Below are positions 36,320-47,575 of a DNA stretch of 64,000 nt, piece after piece. Each line of letters begins with the position of its first letter. Within the stretch, counting starts at the first letter, position 1. The notes below the pieces were generated by a model. That model worked only from the letters and a program-made list of their open reading frames with translations, had not been told where the DNA came from and did no database searches. The position numbers and the translations under genes were made by a program. Location: NCBI GenBank assembly GCA_029204225.1, contig CM055095.1, positions 70,779,957-70,843,956 on the forward strand, in the 5' to 3' direction. The stretch is from Diphasiastrum complanatum (lineage: Eukaryota > Streptophyta > Lycopodiopsida > Lycopodiales > Lycopodiaceae).

Positions 36320-37181
36320 TTTGGCAAAGATGTTTTGAATATGTTTTTACAGGTGTTTGAAGAATCAATTAAGGTAAAAGGAGCATCAAAGAAGTGTTGT
36401 TCAAGTTTACTTTACTTGTTCTATCTCATGTTTGAGCATTTTCATGTGGATGTGTGCAAACTGTCAAGATATGGTCAAACTAGCTACATTGGTGAGCATC
36501 ATTTTGATGTTGGATTTGTACTAGAATTCTTGGATGGTTTTGCTGATGGAAATGAAGCTTTTTAAGGTTCATTTTGTCACTCATCCATGATCAAGCTCTC
36601 AAGTGTTGAGCTACTTGGTGCCAATACTTGGAGATTGTCAATTTTTGGTAAATTCATGGTCATTTACTTGTGTCAAGTAGATCTTGAAGATGAACTAGTG
36701 CAACCTATTTGGTTTATGGACTCATGTGGTGCTGGATTTGCATCATTGATGTACTTACCTACTCATGTATTTCTAAGGTTTGATGGTTTCTTTTGTTAAG
36801 ATGGAGATGGAGGCTCATTCATGGAGTTTTATGGTAAAGACATATCAAGAAAGGACAAAGTTGGAGGAGACAAGAAAGCAAATGGTCATTAGTCACATTT
36901 ATTGTTTGGTTGCTATAATTTTCTAGAGAGTTCAAAGTTTGAAGCATGGAGGAATCATTTCATCCACATTCTATTTGGTTCTTCATGTTCTAGTTATATC
37001 TTGATGTGTAAAATTGATGTAAGAAATAGTGAAGCATCCAATTTGGACACTATTCTCTATATCAATAATGAAAGATACTTTAGAACCTTAGAAAGGAGAT
37101 CTATAAATAGTATGGAGATCATTCTAAAGTTGGATCAAAGTAGTATGGTTAAAACTATGCCAAAACTAGTTGAAGAGGGAG
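36320..37181 (+). mobile_element. 3' interior of a plus-strand copia element (noncoding)
   Basis: This ends in a purine run GAAGAGGGAG directly before the LTR at 37182, so it is the region between pol and the 3' LTR. Its last 400 bp reappear in reverse at 41745-42183 with about 90 percent identity by eye. Frames of 70-94 codons here (for example 36902-37186) are shared between the copies only as DNA and show no domain. It joins a minus-strand gag head-on at about 36315, so two copies of related elements are fused in opposite orientation. Confidence 0.7.
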
Positions 37182-37829
37182 TGTGAGAGATTTCAACAAG
37201 TTAGTCTAGTTTAGTCATATTTTGGTAAATTGGCAATATGAGGCCAAAACTCATTTTGGACTTAGAGATAAACTTTTTGAAGTTATATTAGTTTAAAATA
37301 TATTCAATAAACACTTTTTGAAAGTGTGGAAAAGTTGGCGATTTTGAGAGAGATTCAAATTTGAATGTTGGGTACATTGAATCTAGACCCAAAAATAGTA
37401 GGGTTATCATTTTGGAGGGAAAGCCAATTGGCCAAATAGGGTTTGGACACTCTATAAAAGGATGTAACTCGTGGAGAGACACATCTTCTCTCTTCTCTCT
37501 CTCATTTCATCATTATATATGGTTCTCTTTGGGTTCTACTACTCATTGGTGCACTCTCATGATGTTATCTTGCAATTTAATGTGTAGAAAGATCATTTAT
37601 TGCAATTTTTTGTTCCACACGTGTGAAATATAGTAGGTATTGTAATTGTATGGACAACAACTATGTTTTAAGTTTTGGTTCATGTTTGATCGGTATCTTT
37701 TAGAGTTCGCATCTCATTTTGTATGTAGATGCTGATTTTTCTACATTGGCAGGATTGTTTGTTTGCTCCTTTTTGTAACCAAAGATCAGGGACATGGATC
37801 GGATTTTGAATGATCTGAAATCCTTCACA
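37182..37829 (+). mobile_element. Copia 3' LTR, 648 bp
   Basis: Starts TGTGAGAGATTTCAAC right after the polypurine run and ends CCTTCACA at 37829, giving TG...CA with a short terminal inverted repeat. A copy in opposite orientation is at 41110-41744, and the U5 end recurs at about 40521-40673 followed by a primer-binding site. These three give consistent edges. A CACACGTGTG palindrome (about 37617) is shared with the other copies. Confidence 0.85.
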
Positions 37830-38393
37830 ATTTATCTATTTTGTCATGCAACTGTCTAGGGAACAACAATCCATGGAAGAATTGATATGCACAATGTTCT
37901 TTTAAATATAGGAATGAAGTTCTTTCATGAGATAGATCGACAAGCTGCAATTATTTCCTTGCCAACGTTATCCATTTTTTCAGTCTGCAATAATTAATCA
38001 TCAGAAAATTAAAGAGTCTATTGTACACATGTTTTTCAAGCCCAAATAACCTACTAGAGACTTATGCATGCCCATACCTTCGATTGTTTGTAGTTGGTTC
38101 AATCAAAGACAACAATTCATCTAGCCTTGTAGAATCTATAGGAGATGATGTGGATGATGTTGCCAGCAAGTGATCTGAAATCAAATCTTTGGCCAAGTCC
38201 TTTTGAATTCTCTTTGGTTTATGCATTATGTTCTAAGAGGTCTTCTTCATCACCAGATCTTGCACGTTCTCCATGTGAACATATCACCAACACCGAACTC
38301 ATGATCATGGAAACCCAAGTGTATGGCCATTCTAGTGTATCTCGTGTCATTTGGAATACAATAATAAATTCTAGTTGCACAATGCCTCACACA
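37830..38393. other. Noncoding stretch, no gene seen
   Basis: AT-rich sequence after the LTR, without a credible frame. Confidence 0.5.
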
Positions 38394-38996
38394 TTAGGGT
38401 GGTTGATTACAATGTTGACATTTCATGTTACCAACATCACTTGGAACTAGTCCTATTGCACACCTTGTCAACAATCTTCCGGAGAAGTGTTTGGAATTGT
38501 TCTTCTCGAACGACAACAAATAACCTCCATTGATATTACGACACTCAAATGCACCACCACACGTAGATAAACGAACCACCCCAGGGAATCCCTGCATTGT
38601 GAAGGTGATGTAGTGAATCTAGTTGTGACAGTCAAATGCCCTTTCCATGCCCTCCATGCCTATCATGTGAAATGGTGGAAATTCAAATAGCTGATCTCCA
38701 TTGTATTCTTTGGGCATTTCATTCACTGTTCTAGGAGCTCCACAAACTTCGACAATATTTCGCAACTTGCTTAATACAGACAACATTTTGAATAGTTTTA
38801 AAATTGATATTGCAAGCTGGCTGACATAATTTTTATCCACATTCGTCCCTGTAATGTGAGCAACACTCTCATCCTCACTAGAGGTGGTCAAGGTTAAATC
38901 GACTTGTTGATGCTTGTTGATGGAATGATTCTTGCAGATGCAACAACACAAAATGGATGGACAACCACGATTCCAAGGATATCTATCACATTTCAT
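38394..38996 (-). pseudogene. Unrecognised 200-codon frame with one amber stop
   Basis: An ATG at 38996 opens a frame that runs to a TAA at 38394 with a single TAG at about 38618. The N-terminal part has a cysteine cluster (CCCIC), an acidic stretch (SSEDES) and LAISILKLFKMLSVLSK. The middle reads QLFEFPPFHMIGMEGMERAF, then beyond the TAG ITFTMQGFPGVVRLSTCGGAF and YLLSFEKNNSKHFSGRLL. The smooth reading on both sides of the stop argues for a recently disabled gene or an exon-intron structure I have not resolved. No family is recognised. It lies in a pocket between copia LTR pieces. Confidence 0.4.
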
Positions 38997-40520
38997 CTTC
39001 TATTAACCAATATTGCTCCACTAAAATTAAATGAAAATACTATCGCAAAGAGCATATAGATTTTCTAGCCAGTACAAATCATCATTGCTCCTCTGAAATT
39101 TAAATCAAATCTGGCTACATTATTAAGATAATAGGATTTAGTGTGCCTAAAGGTATCATCTATAGTTAAGGGGCCATTCTATTGATTCTGACAACCGCTT
39201 CTAGCTAGCACAAACTAGCTTATAGGTGAGCTAGACAAGCCCTAACCAGAGTCAGCGAATCCTATATTAAAAAGTGTCTACATTGGGATTTAAAAATTAT
39301 GGATTTAACATTCAATGGCCAACATTAGTGGTTAAAGGAAATGCTTCCAAAACAATTCAAGAGGTACCGCCTTCAAATCATAGACAAAACAAATCAAGAC
39401 AACGACCTTAGAACCATTTCAATTGATATACCAAATGGGATGTCTAAGGGTATTAGCCCTAAAATACACAAAGCACATATATCTCTTTTAAAGTGACAAC
39501 ATTCAAAAAATTGAGAAGATCTATAAAGTAAGTGTAACCACCCATGATTTGGCTGTGTATGGCATTGATGATTTTGGTGCAATTCCCCAAGAGAAGACAC
39601 TTAAACTATAGAAAATAAAAATAAAAGGACATGCCTAAATGCTAACTTGTCATTCAATTAATGCGAAGAGCCCAATAGTTCGAGCTCATATTGAAAAGTT
39701 ATTTAACATCAAAGAAGGGAAAAAAAAAATGACCTCATAAAATCAATAATCCGATCAATTGTCCAATTAATGTAAGTGACGTTTAAAATAATTCATGAAA
39801 CTAAAAAGAATGGATTTTAGCCCAACACGCCCTGGGTAAGTGACTCCAACATTTGTATGCCACCTGGTGCCTAAGGGGATGTCCTAAACAAAAGATCGTC
39901 TCTTACGAAGATGGTTTTGCTTGGTAAAAGCTTTTGCTAAACTCCAAAGTCCTTTGACGGTTCCTATTTGGAACCTATTAGCACTTTGATGGGTCTTTCT
40001 CCATGAAAATTATGTTACCACCAAAAATATATCTGCAAGTTTTTTAGAAGTGTAGTTGAAACTGAACTCTCGAGCATTAAAACCCTAAACTCTGAAGATT
40101 TTTAGCTCTAAGAGTGTTTTGAGTTCTTGGAGTGTTTTTGGTTTTGGAGTGTTTTGACTCTTGTGATTGATCCAAGTGCTACCTTTGATCTTGTTCCAGG
40201 TCTGATTTGTAGGTAACTTGTGTCCAGGAAGTAGCGTAGTGTCCAAAGATTCTAGAGAGTTTGAAGTAAAGGAGACCAGGACAGATGGCATCACCTCATG
40301 GAGGGTAGAGACAAAAGAACCTGTGGGAGAGGAAAGAACTTCCTTTTTTCTCTTAACTTGGATCAAATGTAAATATTAGCATAATAAAGGATCCATGATC
40401 ATCATCCTCTACATTTGATTTCTTGGTTTGCTTCTTGTACTTATGCTTCCCTTTGTCTCAACCATATAGCTTCATGTGCTGCACTACACATTGTCTTATA
40501 CTCTTTTTCTGTGGTGGATA
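38997..40520. other. Noncoding stretch, no gene recognised
   Basis: AT-rich. A loose GAGTGTTTTG..TTTTGGAGTG repetition occurs at 40105-40155. Short frames only (39394-39600 and 40085-40366, both minus), without motifs. Confidence 0.4.
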
Positions 40521-40673
40521 TTTCATTCATGTTTGATCAAGTTCTATTAGAGTTTGCATCTCATTTTGTGTGTAGATGCTGATTTTTCTACATTGGTGAG
40601 ATTGGTAGAGTATTTCTCTTTGTAACCCAAGATCTTTCAAGTGGATTGGATCATAATGATCTGAAATCCTTCA
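40521..40673 (+). mobile_element. U5 end of a copia 5' LTR
   Basis: About 150 bases match the end of the LTR at 37684-37829 (GTAGATGCTGATTTTTCTACATTGG, then GATCTGAAATCCTTCA), with more differences than the 37.2/41.1-kb pair. It is immediately followed by a primer-binding site, so this is the 3' edge of a 5' LTR in plus orientation. The U3 portion is missing or too diverged to see. Confidence 0.75.
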
Positions 40674-40675
40674 TA

Positions 40676-40687
40676 TGGTATTAGAGC
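40676..40687 (+). promoter_or_regulatory. Primer-binding site TGGTATTAGAGC
   Basis: One base off the canonical tRNA-Met site TGGTATCAGAGC, three bases after the LTR end. Confidence 0.8.
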
Positions 40688-40701
40688 TTGTGTTTCAGGT
40701 T

Positions 40702-40776
40702 ATGAAGGAGGAAATCAGATCTATCAATGGTTTGGTGAAGATATCAAGGCTAGAGCATGGTAGAAAGGATTCATAA
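40702..40776 (+). pseudogene. Start of a copia gag frame (24 codons)
   Basis: An ATG 14 bases after the primer-binding site opens MKEEIRSINGLVKISRLEHG, resembling the first residues of copia Gag, and stops at 40776. There the sequence passes into a fragment of the gypsy leader, so the copia was cut by, or recombined with, the gypsy element. Confidence 0.5.
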
Positions 40777-41109
40777 AAGAGACTTTTTTGAGAAAAATAT
40801 AACAATATGACAATTGATCCTCTGATAAACCTTCAATTTCTGATATTATTCTTCGCCGACTTGGCAGTAGATAGATCTGAATCGCACCTTCGCACAGTGA
40901 ATCGGACAAAGGTTCTTTTTCTGTATTTTTAAGGTTTTGGTGATTTTTTGGTGTATTTTGGTGGTTTTTCTGATGATTCTGAAACTCTTCTTGTCATCCC
41001 CTTGCTTTATTTATCATCCAAGCAATATTTTCTTGCCATTGCAAGGCTTGGCAAATTTGGTGCAAGCTGCAGCCAGTTAAATTTGGTGTTTGGTGTGTGG
41101 TGCGAGTTG
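40777..41109 (-). mobile_element. Fragment of the gypsy 5' leader, inverted
   Basis: Bases about 40785-40990 are the reverse complement of the leader of the plus-strand gypsy element (about 49100-49315), including the GATCTATCTACT and CGGCGAAGAAT phrases. It is therefore a third, separate piece of that family, oriented like the minus-strand copy. The remaining bases to 41109 match more weakly. It is sandwiched between two copia pieces. Confidence 0.65.
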
Positions 41110-41744
41110 TGTGAAGGATTTTAGATCATTCAAGATCCAATCCATGTCCCTGATCTTTGGTTACAATAAGGAGCAAACCAACAATCCTGCCAATGTAGAA
41201 AAATCAGCATCTACATACAAAATGAGATGCAAACTCTAAGAGATATTGATCAAACATGAACCAAAACATAAAATATGTTTGTTGTCTATACAATTACAGT
41301 ACTCTACTGTATTTCACACGTGTGGAACCAAAAATATGCAAGATAACACCAAGATAGTGCACCAATGAGTAGTAGAACCCAAAGATAACCATGTATAATG
41401 ATCAAATGAGAGAGAGAAGAGAGAAGATGTGTCTCTCCACAAGTTACATCCTTTTATAGAGTTTTCAAACCCTATTTGGACACTTGGCTTTCCCTCCAAA
41501 ATGTAAACCCTACTATTTTTGGGTCTATATTTTTGGGTCTAGATTCAATGTACCCAAAGTTCAAATTTCTCTCTCAAACTCGACTACCAACTTTTCCACA
41601 CTTTCAAAAAGTGTTTAGTGAATGTATTTTAAACTAATATAACTTCAAAAAGTTTATCTCTAAGTCTAAAATGAGTTTTGGCCTCTTATTGACAATTTAC
41701 CAAAATGTGACTAAACTAGACTAAACTAGTTGAAATCTCTCACA
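41110..41744 (-). mobile_element. Copia 3' LTR, 635 bp, minus strand
   Basis: Reverse-orientation homologue of 37182-37829, with the same TGTGAGAG start (41744 leftward) and CCTTCACA end (41110). The polypurine run GAAGAGGGAG lies at 41745-41754 on the minus strand. Differences from the other copy are scattered, plus a short duplicated TTTTTGGGTCTA phrase near 41515-41535. With its 3' interior at right, it is the tail of a minus-strand element. Confidence 0.85.
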
Positions 41745-42183
41745 CTCCCTCTTCAACTAGGTTTGGCATAGTTTTGACATTAGAACTTTGATTCAACTTT
41801 AGAATGATCTCCATCCTAAGTAAAGATCTCCTTTATAAGGTTCTAAAGTATCTTTCATAATTAATATAGAGAATAGTGTCCAAATTGGATGCTTCACTAT
41901 CTCTTACATCAATTTTACACTTCAAGACATAACTAGAACATGAAGAACCAAATAGAATGTGAATGAAATGATTCCTCCATGTTTCAAACTTTGAACTCTC
42001 TGGAAATTTACAGCAACCAAACAATAAATGTGAGTGATGACCATTTGCTTGCTTGTCTCCTCCAACTTTGTCCTTTCTTGATATGTCTCCACCATAAAAC
42101 TCCATGAATGAGCCTCCATCTCCATCTTAACACAAGAAACCATCAAACCTTGGAAATACATGAGTAGGTGAGTACATCAATGA
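41745..42183 (-). mobile_element. 3' interior of the minus-strand copia element
   Basis: Matches 36745-37181 in reverse, ending abruptly at GTACATCAATGA (about 42170-42183), beyond which the gypsy extra ORF begins. The junction creates the stop codon of that ORF. No coding domain. Confidence 0.75.
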
Positions 42184-43934
42184 CGCTCAAGGGTGGTCAC
42201 ATCCAATTCACCTTGGAGACGTGTGCAATCCTGTTTCAGCTGACCCTTTAGCAGTTGCACCTGCTGTTGCTTTGCATCCTGCACGACCTTGTCCACCTGA
42301 TCTTGTGAGGTTGTCGCAGGGCATTCTATAGGGAGCTGACATATCCTTCGAGGTGATCAGCCTGTTGTTGTGCCATCTTCTTTTCAGCTTTAGACTTGTC
42401 TTCGTGTTGCTTGGCAATTTTCAATTCTCGATCCAGTTGGACAATCTTTTGGCTGACGAGAGTATTTTCAGATCCCATATCAGAAATTATTTGCTCCATT
42501 TCTTTTTTCTTGTCCAGCATAGACTGCATCACTTGCGCAAGGCTTGAGACCAAACCGAAAGCATCACCAAAATCTACTGTCGTGGAGGCGACAACAACAG
42601 GAGGACCTGATGGTACTATACTTGGTTGGCATGAAATAGGTGTCGGTACTTCTTCCTCTTCAAAAACATCTTCTTCTTCAAAACCCTCAGGCATGGTGGA
42701 GTCGAACTGCTTCGGTGATTTCACAGCCTGGTCGACCAGAAGTGTGGTTGGACTGTCTTCAACTTGAAGTTGCTGGCTTGAGTCTTCAACACCAACAGTA
42801 GTATCATGGATTTGTTCAAATCCTCTTCTAGAGAATTGGAGTTCAAAGGGCGCAGGGCTCTGGGGCATCTCAAAAATTTTAGAGGCCCCAAGGGGGTCGG
42901 AATCATCGAACATATCCATAAAGTACTGTGTATTTGGTGAATTAGCTTCGATGTGTGGGGGTGAGGCAGCTTGGGCAGCTGTGATGGGAATGGTAGCCTC
43001 AATAGTCACAGACTGTCCTTGTGTGGAAGTAGAGACGAGGGAAGCATCATAGGTGGGGAAAATATGAAGTTCAGTGCGGGTGGAAGCGCAGCTGACGATG
43101 TATGCCTAGTACGACGTCGTGACGCGGAAGGCGAGTTAGGAATGACAATCTCGCTGCGTGGACAACGTCGACTATGTGAACTGGAGGCCTGGTGGGATGA
43201 CTCGGTCGGTGCTTCTTCATAGACCGAAAGTACAGAATCCAGGTGGAAGCCATGGATTTTGTTTTTAAGGTGGGAGTCCGTTAAGAAGAGACAACAAAGA
43301 GCCAGCAGCGACTGTTTGGTATTACTCTTAATAGCTCGTTTGAGCTCACCAGAAACAGTCTTGAACCAGTTATATGGTTCAAGAGGGGCTTTGGCTATCT
43401 TGGTATAGGAGTCAACCATCCTATGGAGATCTGTAAAGTGATGCAAACTTTCCTGAGGTTGTCAGCCATCAGGAAGTTGTTCAGGAGCTGGGCAGCAATG
43501 TGTATGACAGGCTCAGTGATGGCATCGAGGAGATAACCATCATTAGTCCAATGTAGATCGTTGGTTAGGTCAATGTAAGGCTTAATAGCCTGATTGGCCT
43601 GCTTATGATTGGGTGAGGCTTGTGTACTAGATGTTATGCATATGGTAGCAAGGGTGGCCTCAGTTACGTGCAGCTTGTGTGTGGCTCCCTAAAAAGTGAT
43701 ATAAAATTTGGATTTCTCTTCCTTCCACGTACTGAAGGCAAGAGTGATGAAATCCATATTTATTCTCCCAGAAAAGGCTCTCTCATGAATAGCCATTGCA
43801 GTAAGCAGAGGCTCCGCAAGGGTCATCTACTAAGTGACCATGCTTGTGCTAGAAAGGATCATGATGTTCGTTGCAGATGGGACATCACGATGGATAGTAT
43901 AATGTAGAGCCTGGGAAGTATCTGTAGAAGACAT
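42177..43934 (-). pseudogene. Extra gypsy ORF downstream of integrase (about 585 codons, disrupted), C-terminal coiled coil
   Basis: Read on the minus strand, an ATG at 43934 opens MSSTDTSQALHYTIHRDVPS. The frame can be followed for some 1.75 kb with two adjacent stops near 43830, one TAG near 43690, small frame slips near 43450, 43090 and 42290, and a TAG at 42326. Recognisable order: a helical N-terminal third (INMDFITLAFSTWKEEK, WTNDGYLLDAITEPVIHIAA), a lysine-containing segment (YNWFKTVSGELKRAIKSNTK) and a serine/arginine-rich patch. An acidic linker (GFEEEDVFEEEEVPTP) follows, and a heptad-rich coiled coil (LDKKKEMEQIISDMGSE and, after the slip, QDQVDKVVQDAKQQQVQLL). No membrane segment or signal peptide is visible, so it does not look like an envelope protein. 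It lies 540 bp after the integrase stop, in the same sense. Function unknown. Confidence 0.65.
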
Positions 43935-44474
43935 GATGATCAAAAACAAATTTTCCAAGATTTGAGACTATGGCCAACCTAATTTTGACATTTTAAGACC
44001 ATCTAGCATGTCAGCGAAGGTTCATACTGAGGGTAAGGTGTTCGGCAAAGGTTCCCAAAATGGCATATTGCTGATCATTTGCCGAGCTCAAAAAATGGAT
44101 TTTTCCTGGCCAAGAACCTTCACCCAGCTCAAATTAGATAAATCTGAAGTGGATGTACAGTCTGGAGGCTCAACGAAGGTTTCTGATACTGTATAGGCAA
44201 CATCTGACCAAACTAGTAATTTTCTAAGTCATTTTTCATCAAAAATATTGTTCTTCCTTTTTCCCATGCTGATGATTGTTCTGACTTTTGCTCATCAGTC
44301 TTTTCTCATTTTTTTTTTATCGTCTTTTTCACAAAAATTCTGAACAATCAAATATTGAAAAAAAAAAATTGAAAAAACAAATAAAATTAAAAATCCTTGA
44401 GATCGGGCTTGTTGAACTGGCGGAGCAGGCTGCAAAAACTTGCGTAATCAGCTGCCATTCATCGGAGTATCAAA
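43935..44474 (-). other. Spacer between integrase and the extra ORF of the minus-strand gypsy copy
   Basis: No frame. It contains A/T homopolymer runs (44310-44400). The part next to integrase matches 54870-55050 of the plus copy, up to GATGAGCAAAAGTC, where the plus copy breaks off. Confidence 0.6.
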
Positions 44475-45700
44475 TCATTTTCCATCCAAGTGCTCAAGAA
44501 TTTCTGCGCCATAGTTCAGGATTTCCTTCACTTTATACGGGCCTTCACTGGTAAACTTCAATTTTTCCTTGATTAGCTTGGTTTTGTACATCAGTGCAAG
44601 ATCTTCTGCTTTCAAATCTTTTTTGTGCAATCGACGATCATGCCATGCCTTGCGATGGGCTTTCTCTGCTGCTAATGCATGAACTGCCATCAGTCGGATT
44701 TCACATAATTTGTGCAATGCTTCATGACGTAGTTGTAAAGACTTATCGTCATTTAACCGCTCTGTTGTCGCTATGCATAAAGATGAGATTAAAAATTCAA
44801 TTGACATGATAGCATCTTGACCATAGACTAGTTGAAAGGGTGTTTGATTTGTGTTATTTTTGTAAGTGGTTCTGAATGCCCATAATGCTGCATACAGTTT
44901 ATGTTCCCAATTAGACCGACTCGCTTCAACTGTCTTTGTCATAATGGTGCAGAGAATATTATTGTCTGGCCATTCCCTCTGGGATAGTAAGGAGTACTAA
45001 ATCTGTGTATAACAAAAAAATCTTCCAGTAAACACTTTATTGTTTGATAAACAAAGTGTGTACTCCGGTCACTGACAATCTCGATCGGACATCCAAATCT
45101 GATTATAATATTTTCATAGAGAAACTTGGCCGTAGATTTTGCGTCAGCAACTTTGACAGCTTTGGCTTCAACCCACTTGGTCATATAATCAGTTGCTACA
45201 ATAATGTATCGGGCCTGATAACCTTGCATGGCAGGATGAATAGAACCAACATAATCTAATCCTCATTTTTCAAACGGTGCTTGCGATAAAACCAGATGCA
45301 AGAGTTCATAGTTCTGTCTAGTAGGTCGTTGTGCTCGCTGGAAATTATCACACGTCTGAATAAGATTTTGTGTGTCCTTATGAAGTGTAGGCCACCAACA
45401 ACCTGATTGCAAAAGTTTGCGAACAATAATATATATAGAGAAGTGTCCTCCGCCCATGCCATCATGTGAAACATGATTAAATCTGGGATTTCATGCGGTA
45501 AAATACATCTTCGTAGAATATTGTTTGATCCACCACGATACAATTGTCGTGCAATCAATTGATAAGTTGAGCCTTATGAATCAATTGTCTCTTCTGTACT
45601 TTTGTCAAAGAGTCATTCGGTTGTCCTAGCATCAGGTACTCAACAATATCCGCTGCCCACTCAGATATAGCTTCTACATAAAACAATGCAACATCTGGTA
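44475..45700 (-). pseudogene. Ty3/gypsy integrase, minus copy (catalytic Glu deleted)
   Basis: The order on the minus strand is the zinc-binding part (CWWPTLHKDTQNLI, about 45330-45400), then the core YIIVATDYMTKWVEAKAV (first Asp, about 45150-45215), CPIEIVSDRSTHFV (second Asp) and TPYYPRGNGQ. Directly after NGQ about ten bases are missing relative to the plus copy. That removes the catalytic Glu and shifts the frame. The C-terminal domain continues in another frame: WEHKLYAALWAFRTTYK, TPFQLVYGQDA, KAHRKAWHDRRLHKK, FTSEGPYKVKEIL and EHLDGK, ending at 44475. Further frame breaks occur in the zinc region. The element is of the Athila/Tat-like type by the ATDYMTKWVEA signature. Confidence 0.9.
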
Positions 45701-45723
45701 ATTCATCATCCACTTCGGTATTA

Positions 45724-46255
45724 ACTGGTGCGAATTCAATTCACGAAACGTAATCGGCTAGATAATGTTGCTTCCCCTTTCGAACCACAATTCGAAAGTC
45801 AAATTCAGTCAATAACAATAACCATCTTGCAATATGTCCAGTAATGCATGTCTTGTTTACCAAGTAGAGTAACGGCTGATGATCCGTATAAAATACAAAA
45901 TGCGTTTCCATGAGGTAGTGACAAAATTTCCGAACAGAAAAAATCATGGTTAACGCTTCACGTTCAGTTGTTGAATAATTCTTCTCCAAATTTTAAGTTG
46001 TCTGCTTGCAGATCGTATAGGATAATCCTTCTTATAATCACCTGGCTACGTCAAAACTGATCCAATGGCATCTTTTGAGGCATCTGTGTGAACATGAAAT
46101 TCAATCGTCCAATCTGGAGAATTGGTGCTGAAGTTAATGTTTTTTTAAATTTTTCAAAAGCTTCTAACGCCTCTACAATAGTCAATTTCTATATAGGTCT
46201 TGCTAAATCCGCAAAGAAGATAATAAAAATTTGATAGTCGGTTGTAACCTAGCTG
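45724..46255 (-). pseudogene. Gypsy RNase H and RT tail, minus copy; RT core deleted
   Basis: RNase H is read as EKNYSTTEREALTMIFSVRKF, HFVFYTDHQPLLYLVNKT and FRIVVRKGKQHYLADYVS (45741-45989), preceded by a frame-shifted TDAS block near 46075-46110. Before that, the sequence jumps from the pre-RT linker (CAATGGCCCAGCTAGG-like) to the FADLARP block at about 46250. Compared with the plus copy, about 910 bp are missing (equivalent to about 52165-53075), including the whole RT palm with its catalytic aspartates. Confidence 0.85.
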
Positions 46256-47190
46256 GGCCATCGTAAACATCTTTCAATTCTAGCACCTGTTTTCCAGGTT
46301 CATGATGCGCTTTAGGTAACACGATAACCACATCATCCAATGTATAACGTTTAAAATATTCGGGCATATCATGCTGGACTACATCTACTTGTTCCTTTTC
46401 GAAAGGACTTGTCTTGGATCTTCGCTTAGCCTTCCTAGTAGGAATTGATGGTGGAGGTGATGACTTCCGAGATGATGATGTCTTGCTAGAATTATAACTT
46501 GTAGAATCATCCTCAACTTTTCCTTTGTCTTTATCCAGTAAGGTGGCACATTCGTTGAATCAATCTTTTGAGGAAGATTTTTCCATTTCAGGATCGTATT
46601 ATAATGTTGCTTGGCTTGTTTCTTCGTCATTGACCCTATGATCCTGACTTCCTTTAATATAACTGCCTTGGGCGGTTTTATTGTTGGTTCATCAGGAACA
46701 TTACGCACTCCAAATCTGGTCGGATCCATATGATTTAGAATCTGCTCATCAGTAAGTTATGCATGGTCATCATAAGTCAAGGCATGACTCATAGGTATGA
46801 GGTCACCCTCAATCAGATCTAGTATAGGTTTCGTTGATATCCAAGCTACATTCAGCACATTCAATGGAAAAGTGATCGGTGTATCCAAGGTTCGATCCAA
46901 TAATGAAGTCTCAATTAAATCTGACTGATTATCTTGTTGACACATATATCCTGCTATACAATCAATTGTTGCAAGAGCTTCATTCTAGTTAACAGTATCC
47001 GTTTGAGAATTATAATGAGCTCCCAAATTTTTCTCTGGTTGGTCACAAGTATGATCTGTTGTTGATGAATCATCATCCTCTTTTTGAACCACTGGTTTGA
47101 TAGTCCAAGTTGTAGGATCAATTTTGACTGCACGTTCATGATTTTCAAAAGTGATTTTCTCGGTACCCTAGTTATGAATTACTTGCGCAA
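46256..47190 (-). pseudogene. Gypsy pol linker (between protease and RT), minus copy
   Basis: Collinear with 51240-52165 of the plus copy: SLLDRTLDTPITFPLNVLNVA, MDPTRFGVRNVPDEP and a lysine/serine-rich tail. Frame changes separate the pieces (46385-46729, 46757-46945, 46954-47148). This linker is long compared with most gypsy elements and has no known domain. Confidence 0.75.
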
Positions 47191-47575
47191 CTCGTAATCA
47201 TGGACGTCCCAATAGAACTCGGTAGACATTTGGTGCTTCGGGTAAGTCCATTACTACGAAAGTAATGACGAATTGTACTCCCGCAATTCTGACAACTATA
47301 TCCTCAACCATTCCTCACGGATGAATCATCGTTTGATCAGCTAGCTTAATGGCAAAAGTCGTAGGCTTGATCTTTGTAAGGCCCCATATTGCACATAGCT
47401 TCGTAGAAATTAGGTTAACTCCTGAACCGCCATCTATCACAGTTGCTTCCTTAGGAAATTGTCTATGCTATATCGGCAGGGTGATATTTTTTTGTTCACT
47501 TTCCCAAGCGGCTCCGACATAGATTACTTCATTAGATTCTTCAAATCCAGTACAAAAAAGTGGCTCCTGATGGAC
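47191..47575 (-). pseudogene. Gypsy aspartic protease, minus copy
   Basis: Read ATVIDGGSGVNLISTKL (active site Asp-Gly-Gly near 47420-47435), then KPTTFAIKLADQT, a TGA, GMVEDIVVRIAGVQF and MDLPEAPNVYRVLLGRP. This is the clan-AA retropepsin arrangement of Athila/Tat elements, where DxGxxxN replaces DSGA. The plus copy has lost the active-site part. Confidence 0.8.
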
